This document shows, piece after piece, positions 35,545 to 47,864 of a DNA stretch of 64,000 nt. The position numbers and the translations under genes were made by a program. The stretch covers positions 87,718,503-87,782,502 of the forward strand of contig CM064862.1 of the NCBI GenBank assembly GCA_032719365.1, read 5' to 3'. Numbering within the stretch: position 1 is the stretch's first letter; each line of letters begins with the position of its first letter. The notes beneath the pieces are model-generated. The model was not told where the DNA came from. It ran no database searches and worked only from the letters and a program-made list of their open reading frames with translations. The DNA comes from Prinsepia uniflora. Lineage: Eukaryota > Streptophyta > Magnoliopsida > Rosales > Rosaceae.

Positions 35545-35552
35545 CTTTTATA
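35545..35552 (-). promoter_or_regulatory. TATA box of peroxidase gene 1
   Basis: TATAAAAG on the minus strand, 53 bases before the ATG. The leader between it and the ATG includes ACATAAATCACACAAA, which is shared with gene 2. Confidence 0.65.
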
Positions 35553-38500
35553 TTGAGATCGTGTGCTTCAAGGGTGGCCGGTGAGGATTGGATCAAAATA
35601 CAATTACACTCTAAATTCTAATTAAGCCTTTCTCCACCCAGCCACTTTCTTTGACATTTTTCACAATTCGTCCCACGCGAGAAGCCCCCACTCAAACCAA
35701 TTTTTATAATTAGACCAAAAAAAAAAAAACCAATTTTTATATTTTCTGAAATTAATTAACAATTAACAAATTATTATTTGTGAATTATTTATTATTATAT
35801 AAAGCTTCTACGATGCAAACATTAGATCAATCCCGATATATGAAATGAACAAGCATACAACAATCATGCAAGAGAAGACAAACAATTGATCTGATTCTAC
35901 TTTTAACCTCACGGGCATTAATAAAAAGTAATAAAACAAGATTGTACAAAGAACATATATCGCTCACAAGACCATACAAAACGATGGATAAAAAAATACA
36001 AAAAAAAAAATAATAACTTGATTTGGTTCTTACTTTCACGGATAAAAGGAAAAAGTCGCTCACAAGAAGTGTTAGGATCACTCCGAAGACCTCAAAAAGT
36101 GATCCATTTGTATAAAGAAAAGAACAAATAAAAGGACAAGAGATTGAGGTCTAAGAAATGGGTATGAATGTGACGTCCTTTGCCTTTTATATGCAATTGG
36201 AGTAATTAAGAATTCTGTAGGGGTTGCTGTCGTCACTCTTAAACCTTCCATTTTAGATATATAAATTGTACTTAAATCTTCTTAATTAAATGACATTAAT
36301 TAAATAGTATAGTTAGTAACTTAATTATCCTAAATTCCTACTTTGGACTTACCTACCCACAGCGTTTTCCACCAATCAGTCAGGGTTAGGGTCTTGATTA
36401 AAAAACTGACCTCTTACAAAAATAACATCCGTTTTAATTAATATTAGACTCTTAGCACCGTTAATGTGAATGCTAATTAATTATTTGTTAAAAAAAATTT
36501 AAAAAATAAATAATATTAAAAGGAGTAATGACCTTAACCCACTAATTTTTGTGCCTCCGCTCCTTCCAACCTTTATTATTTATTTTAATTTATAAATTTG
36601 ATACTTAATTTTACTATTATATCATTAACTATTACATAATTGAAAAAGTATTTTTGTCAGAACTTTTTAGTGAAATCTTTTGAGTCTTTTGGTTTTATAA
36701 TAATAGAGATTTTTGAATCAATTTTTATGTCGGGCAAAAAAAGAAAAAAGTATATGTATGAAGGAAATTTCGATAATAATTTTTTTCAAATAAACTAGAA
36801 GATTTAAAAATCATGGAAAATGGCTTATAATATTTTGAAATAAAAGGGAATATTGTGTATGCACATAGAGAGTAGAGAAATGGGTTAAAATATGCTATAT
36901 TCAAGCACTGCTATCCAAATTAATAAAAAGAATAATATAATTGTAAGAAGGTGGATGGTTGAGGAAACTTATTATTTTGGGTTGGCAAATCTAATCATGT
37001 AGCTTGGAAGATCCAAGATCGAATATGTCAAATGCTTGAAGGCGTATACATAATGGTTTATAGATTACAATTCTTTTATGTTTCGGTCTTATTAAGTGTT
37101 TTTTTCTTCTTTTATATAGGAAGAGAAGAAATTTTGGAAAATTTCCAGACAATATATCATTGGGGTTCGAATTTGAGACCAATTGTTTGTCAATCAACGT
37201 TAAAACGAACTGAATTAGACCCATTTAATTTCTGAAAACATGTAACAATTTGTCCATTTGCCTATATAGTTTAATTTTTTTTATTAAAAGGATTTTTTTT
37301 TTCACGATAGAGTTATATTAAACGCAATTTATTAGGTAAAATTCCAGCAAATTAATGTAGCAGTCGGGGCCGATACAATGTAGCTCCATTTACAATTCTG
37401 AATTAAAGACAAGAGCTAGTTAACTGTGAATCACCAATCCATATTAAAGCAGTGCAAAATGTAATGGACCCATTAACTAATATAAAATATAATTAGTTAG
37501 TTGGTTGGTTTTGTAATGAATCTTCAATTGTTATGATCGGTTAATGTCAGTGATCATCGGCATCGGGTGTATGTTATTAGCAGTGGATTAGATTTATTTC
37601 AAAGCCACTAATCAGATTGGTTAGTGGGTAAATCATCTTCGATTGAAAATCCATATTCAATTAATGAAATTAAAGCACAAACTGTGGACGGAGAGAGTCT
37701 CCCATTGTTAATCTCCCGCGCGCTAGCCATTTGGTATTTGGTGTATGGTCTTTATTTTTTTTGTATGCTACGGGTTAATTAAGGAAGGGAGAAATAATTG
37801 TGGTGGGAGGAAGATGGAGAATAGAGGAGAACGTATGAAAAATAAAAACTTGAAAGTCATAATAAACTTGTTAAAATAGTTTTCAATTTGTTTATTTTTA
37901 GGTTTCCTTTTTTGTGTCTCACGATTTAATTTTTAGGTCAAATCCTCATATGATTCAAAAACTCTGCATGATACTTGCTGCATATTGTATTTTGGTTTCA
38001 AGTAGCGGTTCCTTACAAGCTTCTTCAATCTTCATTGATGCATGCCATATATGGCCGCCCCGGCCACCATGATATTGAATTTTTTTTTTTCGGCTGCCTA
38101 TATATAGGTCCAATGCGAAGAGGTCCAAGACTCCGTGCTTGGGTTGTTTGAATCCATAAGGCCCAATGATTCAAAGACCTCAAACCAAGATCTAAAAGGT
38201 AGATGGTGGCGAGCTTAAACAACAAAACCGATTAACTATTTTCATAAAAGAAATTGAAATTTGTACTTGGGGCTAGTCCCATTTGAGTATTTGACCCGTG
38301 CATGAGCCCATCTCTACATAAATGGAAAGGCTAGTGCAAATAAAAATATTACTGAAGTATAATGCAAGTATTATATTTATCTTATTAATATAAACATCAT
38401 AAGTCGTCTTATCACATACCAAAGTATATTAAAATAAGAAGAAAACGAAAAAAAGAAAAAAGAAAAAAAGCAAGCATATAGGTGGAAAATAGGACATAAT

Positions 38501-38939
38501 TAAGGATATTGCCTTCTTATTATTTGTTACTATTTATGGAACTCACTAGAAGGTAGATGGTCGATCAATCATATACAATAATTGTGGATGGAGCGAGTTT
38601 CATCCGATAGAAAGCACAAAAAATTTGATGAATATTCTGGTGATCGAGCGTGATTAGTTGTTGTTAGCATGCGAAACAATAATAACAGAACTAAGTATTT
38701 ATCATTAATGAATTCTTAATTAACAATCCTAGCTATAATCAATACCGTTTAATACTAATATTTCGTTTTATGTTTTAATATTTATTTTTCAAGAGTCCAA
38801 CTAGACTTGGTTACAAGCTTGAGACCGAGCTAGACACCCCTTTTGCCTTCAATGAAACCAATTAACGTTGAATCAAACACTATCAGCTGAAAAAAAAAAA
38901 AACTAAGAAATCAAACACAGAAATCTTTCGAGAACAAAC
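35553..38939. other. Upstream region of peroxidase gene 1 / downstream of gene 2
   Basis: AT-rich DNA without ORFs. Around 37611-37695 it matches 43301-43380, both about 2.1 kb upstream of their peroxidase ATG, which shows that the duplicated block extends this far. A dispersed repeat lies at 37060-37235. Confidence 0.5.
37060..37235 (+). repeat. Second copy of the dispersed repeat of 33985-34145
   Basis: Same orientation and the same ordered words as the copy in the peroxidase intron. No target duplications could be defined by eye. Confidence 0.45.
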
Positions 38940-39076
38940 CCTTATTTATTAAGCGGATCTTACTAATGCAAGCATCCAACAGAAGGTTGCCATTTCTAGC
39001 TTACAAGGCCTTATTTATCCACTGGATCTCACTCTTTGCAAGCATCCAATTATACAAGGTGGCCATTGCTAGCTTT
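38940..39076. repeat. Tandem duplication in the 3' flank of peroxidase gene 2
   Basis: Two copies, about 69 bases each, of a CCTTATTTAT..GGATCT.ACT..GCAAGCATCCAA..AAGGT.GCCATT.CTAGC block. Gene 1 has one copy (about 32310-32390). The repeat probably lies in the gene 2 3' UTR. Confidence 0.75.
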
Positions 39077-39193
39077 ACCCAGAAACCACACCAAAACAAA
39101 ACAAAACAAAAACAAAAAAGAAAAGTTGCACGTCCATGCATGTGGCACGTTGTAAAAGGACATGTATAGTCCGAAACATTATTAACTAATGTT

Positions 39194-41245
39194 TCATGCA
39201 TACTTTTTTTTGTTGGCATATCGACAATCCTTTCTAACTTCTCCTTGCAGTCCAGTGAGTGGGTTGTTCTCAGACAGAACAATGGCAGCCTTAGCAAACT
39301 GCTGATTGAAGTAGTCATTGTCAGCTGCCAACTTTTGCACAAGAGGTAAAGTGGTTGGGTTAGAGGTCAGTGCTTGATCCGCTACCAGCAGACCCCTGTT
39401 CTTCAGCAAGTTATTGTAGTACGTGTTGTCGATTTGCAACTGTGGTCTGCCGTTAGTGCCGCCGGTGGTGCGACTGTAAAAGATTGCTTTTGGCTCGGCT
39501 TTTGGACTCGGGCACCGGCCTTTCAGGTCCTCAGCGTACTCAGGATCTAGGTTTGGATCAACAGTCGGGTAGAGTCTGTCAACAAGGTTGGAGCAGTGGA
39601 TCCGACCCACGGAGTGAGCTCCTGCATGCCACATGCATATATATAAGTATATAACAATTGTAAATCAAAGCCACTTATAAATTCATTCCTTTCTAGTTCA
39701 AAATTTAGTATTCCTTAATTTACTGTTTTAGGAGATTTATTTTTTAATAATATGTGGATTATATTTTAACCTCCTGATATTATAACATGTAAAATAATAA
39801 TTCTTTATGATATCAGATTTTAATTAATATAGTTTTTATTATTTCCTGTTAAACTTGTACGTTCGTATATATATATATATATATTGTAACAAGTACGACA
39901 TATTTACGAATATGGCGGAAAATAATTAACTATATATATATATATATTACCGAAAAGGGCAACTGTTCCTTCAATGTCGATGCCATTGGATTTGAATCGA
40001 GCAAAAATTTTATCAAGAGAGTCGTTTTGGCTAGGAATAAACTGTCTCACGACTCTTGCGAATTCAATTTTGCTGTCTCTTCGTCCTGTCTTCATCTCAA
40101 TTTGTGGCCCTCCCAACTGCAATTTTATGACCAAATTAACATTTGATACGTATAGATAATTAAATAATTTTAATTTTTTTTTATAGAAATAATTTTAAAA
40201 TGATAATTTAGAAACGGTAGGATTTCAATTATAATATATAATTATATATACTAAACAAATTTAATAAATCGAAAAATTGATATAAAGAAATATCACCGAG
40301 AGATATATGTAATTATTGTTGATTATAAATTTATAATAAATACAGAAATTAATAGTGAAAAATAATAATAAAACGTACGAACCAGGTTAACGCTGTCTCT
40401 TGCGGAAAGGACAAGAATATCAGCACATGAAACGGTGGAAGGACATTCGTTTTCGAGGGCTTTTTTTATGGTGTCTATGTAGTCAAAATTTGCCACCCCT
40501 TCATCTGCCTCAGGCGCCTTCTCCGCTTCTGAACCGCTATCCAACAATAGAGATGCATCGCATCCCTAGATAAAACTAATTAACGAAAATTTGAAATAAT
40601 TAATTTTCTTAAATGAATTAAAATAAGTTAAATGTACAAATGAGCAAATATATAGGTCACATATATACCTGGGTGAAACAATCGAGAAAGAGATTTCTGA
40701 TCGAAGAAACAGCTGTGTTTGCGTTTTCACGGAATATCTCGGTGACCTGTTGCTTGATGATTTTTTCAGCTCCTGGGCAACTCTTGGAGTAATGGTTAAG
40801 TTCGAGCTCACTTTCACCTAATAGACAACCACAATTTTAACTTACAAAACTTATATATCACACATTTATTTATCGGATACCAGGGAATTTAGATACCGAA
40901 TTAAGTTTATGGGACGTGAAATCGATTCTTTTATTCTTTTTATTCAGTCTTTAAATAATTCATATTGTATGAAAATAACACGTTCATTCTCGTTCTAATA
41001 TGTAACAAGTAAACTTGCTCTATATAAGTGTCTTATTATATACAAACTCTATTATTAATTTTGACATAAGAAAAGTACGTAGGAAATGATCTACGACTTA
41101 GATTTACGTTAAAATATTGTACGAATAAACGAATTCAAAAAGGCCGGAGCACTGGTGAAGATATATAATTAAGTACGTACTTACCAAACTGAAACTGGAA
41201 GAATAATGGAAGTAACAAAAAGATGATGAAGGTTGAGGAGGCCAT
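39194..41245 (-). CDS. Class III peroxidase, peroxidase 21-like (gene 2), distal His replaced by Leu
   Basis: Five exons: 41245-41185, 40817-40669, 40565-40383, 40116-39951 and 39621-39194, total 987 bases, 328 residues. All frames and GT-AG borders are intact, and exons 2 and 4 have the same length as in gene 1. Signal peptide MASSTFIIFLLLPLFFQFQF. Proximal His189 (GAHSVGRIHC), Arg61, Asp66 and the Cys pattern are kept. At the distal site, however, the motif is RNLFLDC: codon CAC of gene 1 is CTC, so Leu65 replaces the general acid-base histidine needed to cleave H2O2. The neighbouring I-V is also changed to F-T. The protein should fold and bind haem but be severely impaired as a peroxidase. 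It is a recent tandem paralogue of gene 1. Confidence 0.93.
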
Positions 41246-41316
41246 CTTAGTAGTTGGCTTGGTAGCTTAACTACGCTTCCTTTTTTTGTGTGATTTATGT
41301 GAACCATACTCATGCC

Positions 41317-41325
41317 CTTTATATA
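41317..41325 (-). promoter_or_regulatory. TATA box of peroxidase gene 2
   Basis: TATATAAAG on the minus strand, 72 bases before the ATG, followed by the same ACATAAATCACACAAA leader word as in gene 1. The promoter core is therefore retained. Confidence 0.65.
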
Positions 41326-44170
41326 GAGATCCAGTGCTGCCTGTGGAGGACGTACTTGATCAAAATAGAAACCCTCTAATAATTACCGCTCTCTCCACCC
41401 ATGCCACTCACAATTAACAAATTATTATATTTCGTGTGCCCTTAATAATACAACTTTGTTAATTATATATTCTACATATATATGCTGCCAATTAAGTAAC
41501 ACGAGATCATTAACCTGATCCTTAATTGGGGATAATGAATGGGTAAAACACATTCTACTACTTTATAATACCCATTTTAAAGTTTATATTTGAAGTTTTT
41601 CAATTTTGCATTTAACTACTCTATATTTTTTTAAACATTCCACATGGGCTAGCGTATATATTATAATTTTCGTCATTAGTCCCATTAATTGATGACGTGT
41701 CTCATACTGCGTCAACAATGGTGGACTGGTAGAGCCAAGAGTCTATGCAACACTAGGCTTTAGGGAAAAAAAAACTAATTGCATTTAGACTTTAAACAGA
41801 CCTCCACAAAAATGTTTAATTAAAAAAAAGTCAATAAGAAAGTTCGTAAAGCTATAAGTACATCTAAAGTCCCAAAATTTGTAATTTTACCTAGTGAAAT
41901 GAAACTCTATTTTTTGAGTGATACAAAATCTTTAATAATTGACTCTGATTCAATATTCATAGAAAAGTCTTTTTTTCAATGAAGATAATGAGGGAATCCG
42001 AAATATTATCATCCTCCATATATCTTGCTACCAAAAAGGTTTTAACATCTTTCATAGCTGAAAATGTGATAGGTTTTGAATTGAGCTTTATTTTATACAT
42101 TTTATACTTATCTTTTAATGTTAAAGTACCAAACAATTGGAGAAAATAATATATTTTGTCTAAAACTTGCAGAAATATATAAAGTTTAGAATTTTAAGCA
42201 TTTTAGAGAAAAAATCGTCCCAATCAGAATTATAACGAAGAATTTGTGGTCGAAATTAACAAGGATGGCCACCAAAAATTGTAAGCAAATTCGATGGACT
42301 TCCACCGAATCCAAAAATCCAAACAACAGCCCACATATTTGCTACGGCCCAATTCTCTCAGCCCAAATCCACTCACGTGGTCTAGCCCATTTTGAACCAC
42401 GGTCCAGTTAATTTTTTTTATTTTTTAATTCATTTATTATTTGATTATTTGATTATTTATTATTCATTTTCACTAACAATTATTTAATGTTACCTAATTT
42501 CCCTAATTAAGAACGATCCCTATTTATCAATATTATATTTACACAAAAATGATTTAAATTATGTGTTTATTTAAATTACGTGTTTATTTAAATACGTAAT
42601 TTAATCCATTTCTTAATACACACTCGGTAGCTAATACTATTATAGTTAGCACAAGACAAATCAATCTATCAGTAAAATATATAATATGCCATTGCTCTAT
42701 GTTCGATCAGCAAATATCTAGCATACGTAAGAAATATATAGAATTCTTAATATATTTATTTTCCAATGACTTTTAGAATTCTTAATATACTACAATAAAA
42801 TTTGTAAAAGTAGATTTTAAAAGAATCTGTAAACTACTTTTAAAAGTTGTTATCAAAATTTTATCCCAAATTTTTTTATTTTTACTAAATACTTTTTTAA
42901 TACTTCACTTTAAATAAAATAATTTTTTAAGAAAAAAAATGCAATATCAAATGAGTCCTTAATGGTTATATATTTTTACTTTAATGGCAATTGAACGGTA
43001 ATTAAAGATCATTTTACTAATACTACAAAAAAGGCTCCCACAAAAAGAGATCAACAGAGATTCTAACAATCCTGGAGAAAAAAAATAAGAATCTAACAAT
43101 CATACAAACAAAGAGCACAAAAACGACTACTACTCTTACGGGTAAACACAGCTCTGCTTTTTTCCTTTTTTTTTTTTTTAAAGAAAGGGTAAAAGCTGTC
43201 AACAAAGAAAGGGTAAAAACAAAAAAAAAAAGGTAAAAAAAGAAGGTTTTGCGAGTGTTGGTGAATATATGTCAGTGGGTTAATTAATTTGTTATTCAGA
43301 ACCACTAATATATGGATTAGTGGGTAAATCATTTTTGATTGAAAAAAACATATTCAACTAATAAAAACACAAATTGCGGTTCGAGTTGCCCACTGCTAAT
43401 CCTTTAATGTATTTACGACCATTTTTTTATTTAATAAATTCTGAAATACAAGGGGAATTTCTCATTTAAAAAAAAAAATTATTAATGGTACTATTTTACA
43501 ATTACGCGGTGTTACTAATCTACATTTGATTAATATTATACCCTAAAAATGAAGAATTTAAATCATATCGTAGATCCATAATCCATACAACACGTATATT
43601 GAATGACAGTGCGCCTTGTGGCCCATAAGGAAACACATAGATGACCATGATATGAAATTAAAAGTTACTTAGTGCTAGGTCCGGTAGAACTGTTAATCAG
43701 CTAGAAAAAATTGACCGAAAAGCTAGATCGAGCTTGAACCGCGCGTGCCAAAAAAATACCGAATCGAAGCAAAAATTCGACCATAAAATAAAAATTGAAC
43801 CAAACCGAGTAAGTGTCAGTTCAATTTTGGTTTTCATATCTTCATAATCGGACTAAACCGGACCTAACCGGAAGCCCCAATTTGTATGTGAAATGCACCG
43901 TTTTGTCCAATTAACTCTAATTTGTGGGTGAAAGACACAATTTTATTCCTAACCCTATTGTCATTGTCCTTAACCCCAATATCATCTCATAGTCTCACCT
44001 CACTCTCCCAAGCTCCAATGCCACACTCACCCATTGAACCCATCGCACTTCACCCACCCATCAGCCATCGCACCTCGCCTCCGCCTCCCATCACCTCTCA
44101 TCTCTCTCTCTCTCCCTCGATCGCTCCACATGGGCCTCTCTCCCATCGCAACACACGTTTCTCTCTCTCC
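41326..44170. other. Intergenic, upstream region of peroxidase gene 2
   Basis: AT-rich DNA. 43301-43380 matches 37611-37695 (see duplication). From about 43680 the text becomes rich in GAACC/CGGTT words, and a similar composition resumes at about 52780-52950 beyond the LTR element, so the element may have landed inside another repeat. Confidence 0.5.
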
Positions 44171-44175
44171 GTCTC

Positions 44176-44771
44176 TGTTTGATCCGGAAATGACCAACTC
44201 GATGAGACCCGCTGGGGGTTCTAGGACCAGCCGTGTGGTGTTTTGGGCCCGCTAGGGGCGTTGCTGTTCGACAGGGATCCTGCAAAGACTAGACACCGGT
44301 GTGGTGCCGGCCGAAGGGGCTCTGATGCCTAAGTTAGTATCTGAATGCCGAGAGGCAAGTAAATACAGTGCTCTGGATCGGTTCTGAATTCCTTACCTTT
44401 GTGAAGGGCTTCGGGGTATTTATAGTAGTCATGACTGCGGCAGTTGGGCTACTGTTCCGGTAGGTGAGCCACTGTTCCGGGGCAGGTTGTGCCTTGTGGC
44501 TGTGAGTCGTCTGACAAGCCCTAGTTATCCGGGGGAGGCGCCAGCTGGAGTCCCAACCTACCTCCGTTAGGGAGTTGGTAGGGCAGAACTGGTTAGGTGA
44601 CTGTCGCGGCCAGCTGTCGTCTGTTTATTGTCAGATGCCGAGTGGCGGGTATGCAGTATGATGCCGATCGGCGGGCCGTAGGTCATCCGGGTGCCGATCA
44701 GGCGATCGGTCGGTGGCCCTCCTGTCCTGGTGGGTCCTGTGCTAGGGTGGTCGGTCGATATGGTATCAACA
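44176..44771 (-). repeat. 3' LTR of the Tat-like element
   Basis: 596 bases, TG..CA ends. On the minus strand it is preceded by a short purine tract, AGGGGACTTA, the candidate polypurine tract. Confidence 0.8.
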
Positions 44772-45387
44772 TAAGTCCCCTAAGTCTTTGACTGAGGTGG
44801 ATTTCCTCGGTCGAGGACTTGTGATGCCGGCGGGTGCCTGTCGACCGACCAGGGCGCTGCGCCCTGTATCCCTAGTAGCCCCCGAGGAGGTTCCCCGTAT
44901 GTCCGATGTGAAAAGAGTCCCCGTTGCCGAGTTTCGCAAGGTGCCCACCGTTCGGACCGAAAGATCGTGGAAAGGCGCCTGGAGGGAAATGGCGGGTATA
45001 TATCGGTCGTCGTGTGCGTGCCGATGGAGAGAGGAAGCATGCTGTCGGGAGAGATGCCGAGAGGCTCCGGTCGACATGCGGTAGTGATGTACACTGGTAG
45101 GTGTACGTACGTATGTATATAGGTGGGAATGTATGATACCGATGGGCATACAGTACTACAAGGTCGTATCCGTATCCGAAAGGTGGCCGTATCGGCCTGG
45201 TGACCGTCAGATCGGAAGCGCGCATCTCGAGGCAAGCCAGGGGCCTACAAAAGGGAGCGAAAGCTTTTGACTTTTTCACTTTTTACTCAAAGCATCTGTG
45301 GAGTAATTTTCAAGTGCCGACTGAATTGGAGCCTGCCGAGAGGAAAGGAGACATGTGAGACCAATTTTGACCGAGCAAATATTACAG

Positions 45388-45477
45388 GTATAATTTCTGC
45401 CGAACGGCATCCCTGCGCAGTATGTGTTCCGTAGCTTAGGTGCTTAGTTGTAGCTTCTTTGTTTTGGTAATTTGTAG
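45388..45477 (+). other. Candidate leader intron of the antisense ORF
   Basis: CAG-GTATAATT donor at 45388 and TTTGTAG acceptor at 45471-45477, directly before the ATG at 45478. A TACAAAAG TATA-like word lies near 45246. Together they suggest that the antisense ORF has its own transcript with a 90-base intron. Confidence 0.45.
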
Positions 45478-46017
45478 ATGTCAGAGTCAGAGTCAAACAG
45501 TGGATCTAGGGTTAGGTCCCCTCAAGCTTTTGGCGGGGAAACACCGTCTAGTTCGGCAAGCGACGTGTCGAGCGGACGCAGTGGGTCAACGTCCACTAGT
45601 GGGTCTACTAGTAGTGTGTCGTCGTCCAGTAGCGTTGACAGCCTAGACCAGGCTCTCAGGTTGCCGAGGAAGGAGGTGAGGCAGCAGGGCGGCTGCAACA
45701 CGTCGGGTACCGACCAGCCTAGTGAAAGGAGGACGTCACCCCGAACCCCCCCGGTCGCTGTTGCCGATTCCGAGGCGGAAGATAGCGGGACGGAGACGAG
45801 CTCGCCGATGGAACTAGATGCCGACGGCGTGGTGAAGGTGGAGTACGCCGTGGACTACGAGGTGAACACCATTCGGCAGTTCGACCTGGACCGGTTCCGG
45901 GAGCTATACAATGTGCCGGCGGAGATAAAGATGACGGTACCCCCTCACAACAAGAAGCTGAGTGGTCCTCCCGAAGGTATTTATAGGGTCGAAGTGCTTT
46001 CGCACGAGACAGATTAG
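45478..46017 (+). CDS. Antisense ORF of the Tat-like element (Transposase_28-like N-terminus)
   Basis: 179 codons. The first 90 or so residues are Ser/Gly-rich and acidic (MSESESNSGSRVRSP..). The C-terminal part, FDLDRFRELYNVPAEIKMTV..SGPPEG, resembles the beginning of the plant 'putative gypsy-type transposon' domain (Pfam Transposase_28), which antisense ORFs of Tat-lineage retrotransposons are known to encode. The ORF stops just where the rest of that domain would be expected, so it looks truncated. It runs opposite to the LTR element. Its function is unknown. Confidence 0.6.
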   Translation: MSESESNSGSRVRSPQAFGGETPSSSASDVSSGRSGSTSTSGSTSSVSSSSSVDSLDQALRLPRKEVRQQGGCNTSGTDQPSERRTSPRTPPVAVADSEAEDSGTETSSPMELDADGVVKVEYAVDYEVNTIRQFDLDRFRELYNVPAEIKMTVPPHNKKLSGPPEGIYRVEVLSHETD

Positions 46018-46076
46018 TGCATGTAATCCCGAATTCATTCATTTCAATTGCCGAACTACAATTACACGGGGCATTC

Positions 46077-47777
46077 TGTCAGGACCCGTCCCAAATATCA
46101 CCTCGATATCTGGGACGAACCCTGCTCCCGTCTGACAATCACACTTACAGTACCACAACTAACCTCAATACAATTATAAGTATAACTATCAGACGAAGGA
46201 GTAAATACACAACAGTAAGTCAGAGCATAGCTCTACAAAATGGGCACAAAAATTCCTACAAGTCTAAGTCCGCAACTGTGTTGAACCGGGTGACTCGAGG
46301 AGGGAGATGCTACTGTAGCTGGCGCGTGAGGCCCACGCGCAGCCACTTTGGGCGGCGCGTGGAGGCGCGTGGGGAGGAATCCGGCCAAGCTTCCAACATG
46401 AGTTTAGTCCTAAATGTTCTAAAGAATCCAATGGTATAGTTTTCGGGTGAATCGGACGGTGTTACGGGATGGTTCGGGAATCCGTAAGGTTTAGAGTTTA
46501 GGATTAAAATATTATTAAATTCCCGAAAAATTGGGGAAAATAGGGAAGGTATCCTTGATGTAATTTTGACCCTATATGGTATCTATTGACAGGACGGGAG
46601 ACACCAGAGACGGTCGAGGAGCGCACGGGGCGCGAGTGACTTGTTCTGATCTGTGAGTGGACTCTTTCTTTCTTTCAAGCATGCTTAACTGTTTTATTAA
46701 CGTTTTATGATCTTAATTATCTTTTTATGCTTTTGAATGATGATTTATGTGATTGATGAGTTTGCACGTTTTTCGAGATATTTCCGAGCTTTTGCACATT
46801 TTTCGAGAAAAAGATGATTTTCGGATTTTGATGCCATAATTACAATTGCAACCTATAAATGTGTTATGATAATGATAAATGGGTTTTGAAATATGATTTG
46901 TGATTATGTGTGATTTCTGGGTATAACAATGGATTTCCGGATTTGGGTTCGGAATGTCGGTTTGGAACGCCGGAAGGGCTTCGAACTAGGGATTCCGAAT
47001 TCGAGTTTGGTGATGGGTTTCGGAACGGTTTTACACTGAAATGGATTGGATTTGCTGGATCTGGTTATGGGTTTAAAGACCCGGATATTGTTTGACGGGG
47101 GACGGGCCCGGATTGAGTTTAAAGACTCGGATATTTATGATATTACCCCCATAGGCCTATTGAGTTTAAAGACTCGGGAGTTTAAAGACTCGGATTTGTG
47201 TGAGGCCTGGTTGAGTTTAAAGACTCGGATAGGTCCAGCAGGTTTGATCGGAGAAAATGGTTTGATGTTTATGCTCTGGTTGTTTATGATGTTTTATAGT
47301 GTATCTGTTTCTTATGATGTTTTATAGTGTTTCTGTTTCTTATGATATTCCATATTATGGATTTTCTATTACTTCGTTGAGCATGCCTGTTTGCAATGCG
47401 GAGGGAATAACTTCTTACTTTTCCTTAACCCTGATTTGACGAGGAACTGTTTTGAAACTTTTATTCAGTCCAGTCCACTCACACTTTCTGTTTTTACATT
47501 TCCCTCCAGGTCGTGGTGATAGCGCTGGGGTGAACGTTGAGGCAGATATCGAGGCATAGAGCTTCCGACGTTCTTCGGTTGCGGACTTAGACTTGTAGGA
47601 CTTTTTGTGCCCATTTTGTAGAACTATGCTCTGACTTACTGTTGTGTATTTACTCCTTCGTCTGATAGTTATACTTATAATTGTATTGAGGTTAGTTGTG
47701 GTACTGTAAGTGTGATTGTCAGACGGGAGCAGGGTTCGTCCCGGATATCGAGGTGATATTTGGGACGGGTCCTGACA
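46077..47777 (+). repeat. Left LTR (copy 'b') with 200-bp terminal inverted repeats
   Basis: Ends at GACGGGTCCTGACA, followed by the primer site. The first 200 bases are the reverse complement of the last 200 with about three mismatches. It contains the GC-rich hairpin (46318-46370), arm TGTGAGTGGACT (46652-46663), GAGTTTAAAGACTC modules (47070-47232), arm AGTCCACTCACA (47472-47483) and acceptor-like CCCTCCAG-G (47503-47510). Confidence 0.88.
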
Positions 47778-47779
47778 AT

Positions 47780-47791
47780 TGGTATCAGAGC
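47780..47791 (+). promoter_or_regulatory. Primer-binding site for initiator tRNA-Met
   Basis: TGGTATCAGAGC two bases after the LTR end, the standard plant LTR-retrotransposon primer site. Confidence 0.92.
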
Positions 47792-47864
47792 ATAGGTTGT
47801 GTCGATTTGTGTTGGGTTTAGGTTGTTATACTAACTCTATGCCTCTTTCAGCGTACGATCGATC

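Noticed and set aside
44766..45279. Minus-strand ORFs of 127-151 codons
   Set aside because: Three overlapping frames in GC-rich leader DNA of the Tat-like element, without any recognisable motif. The plus-strand ORF at 45478 is the better candidate gene.
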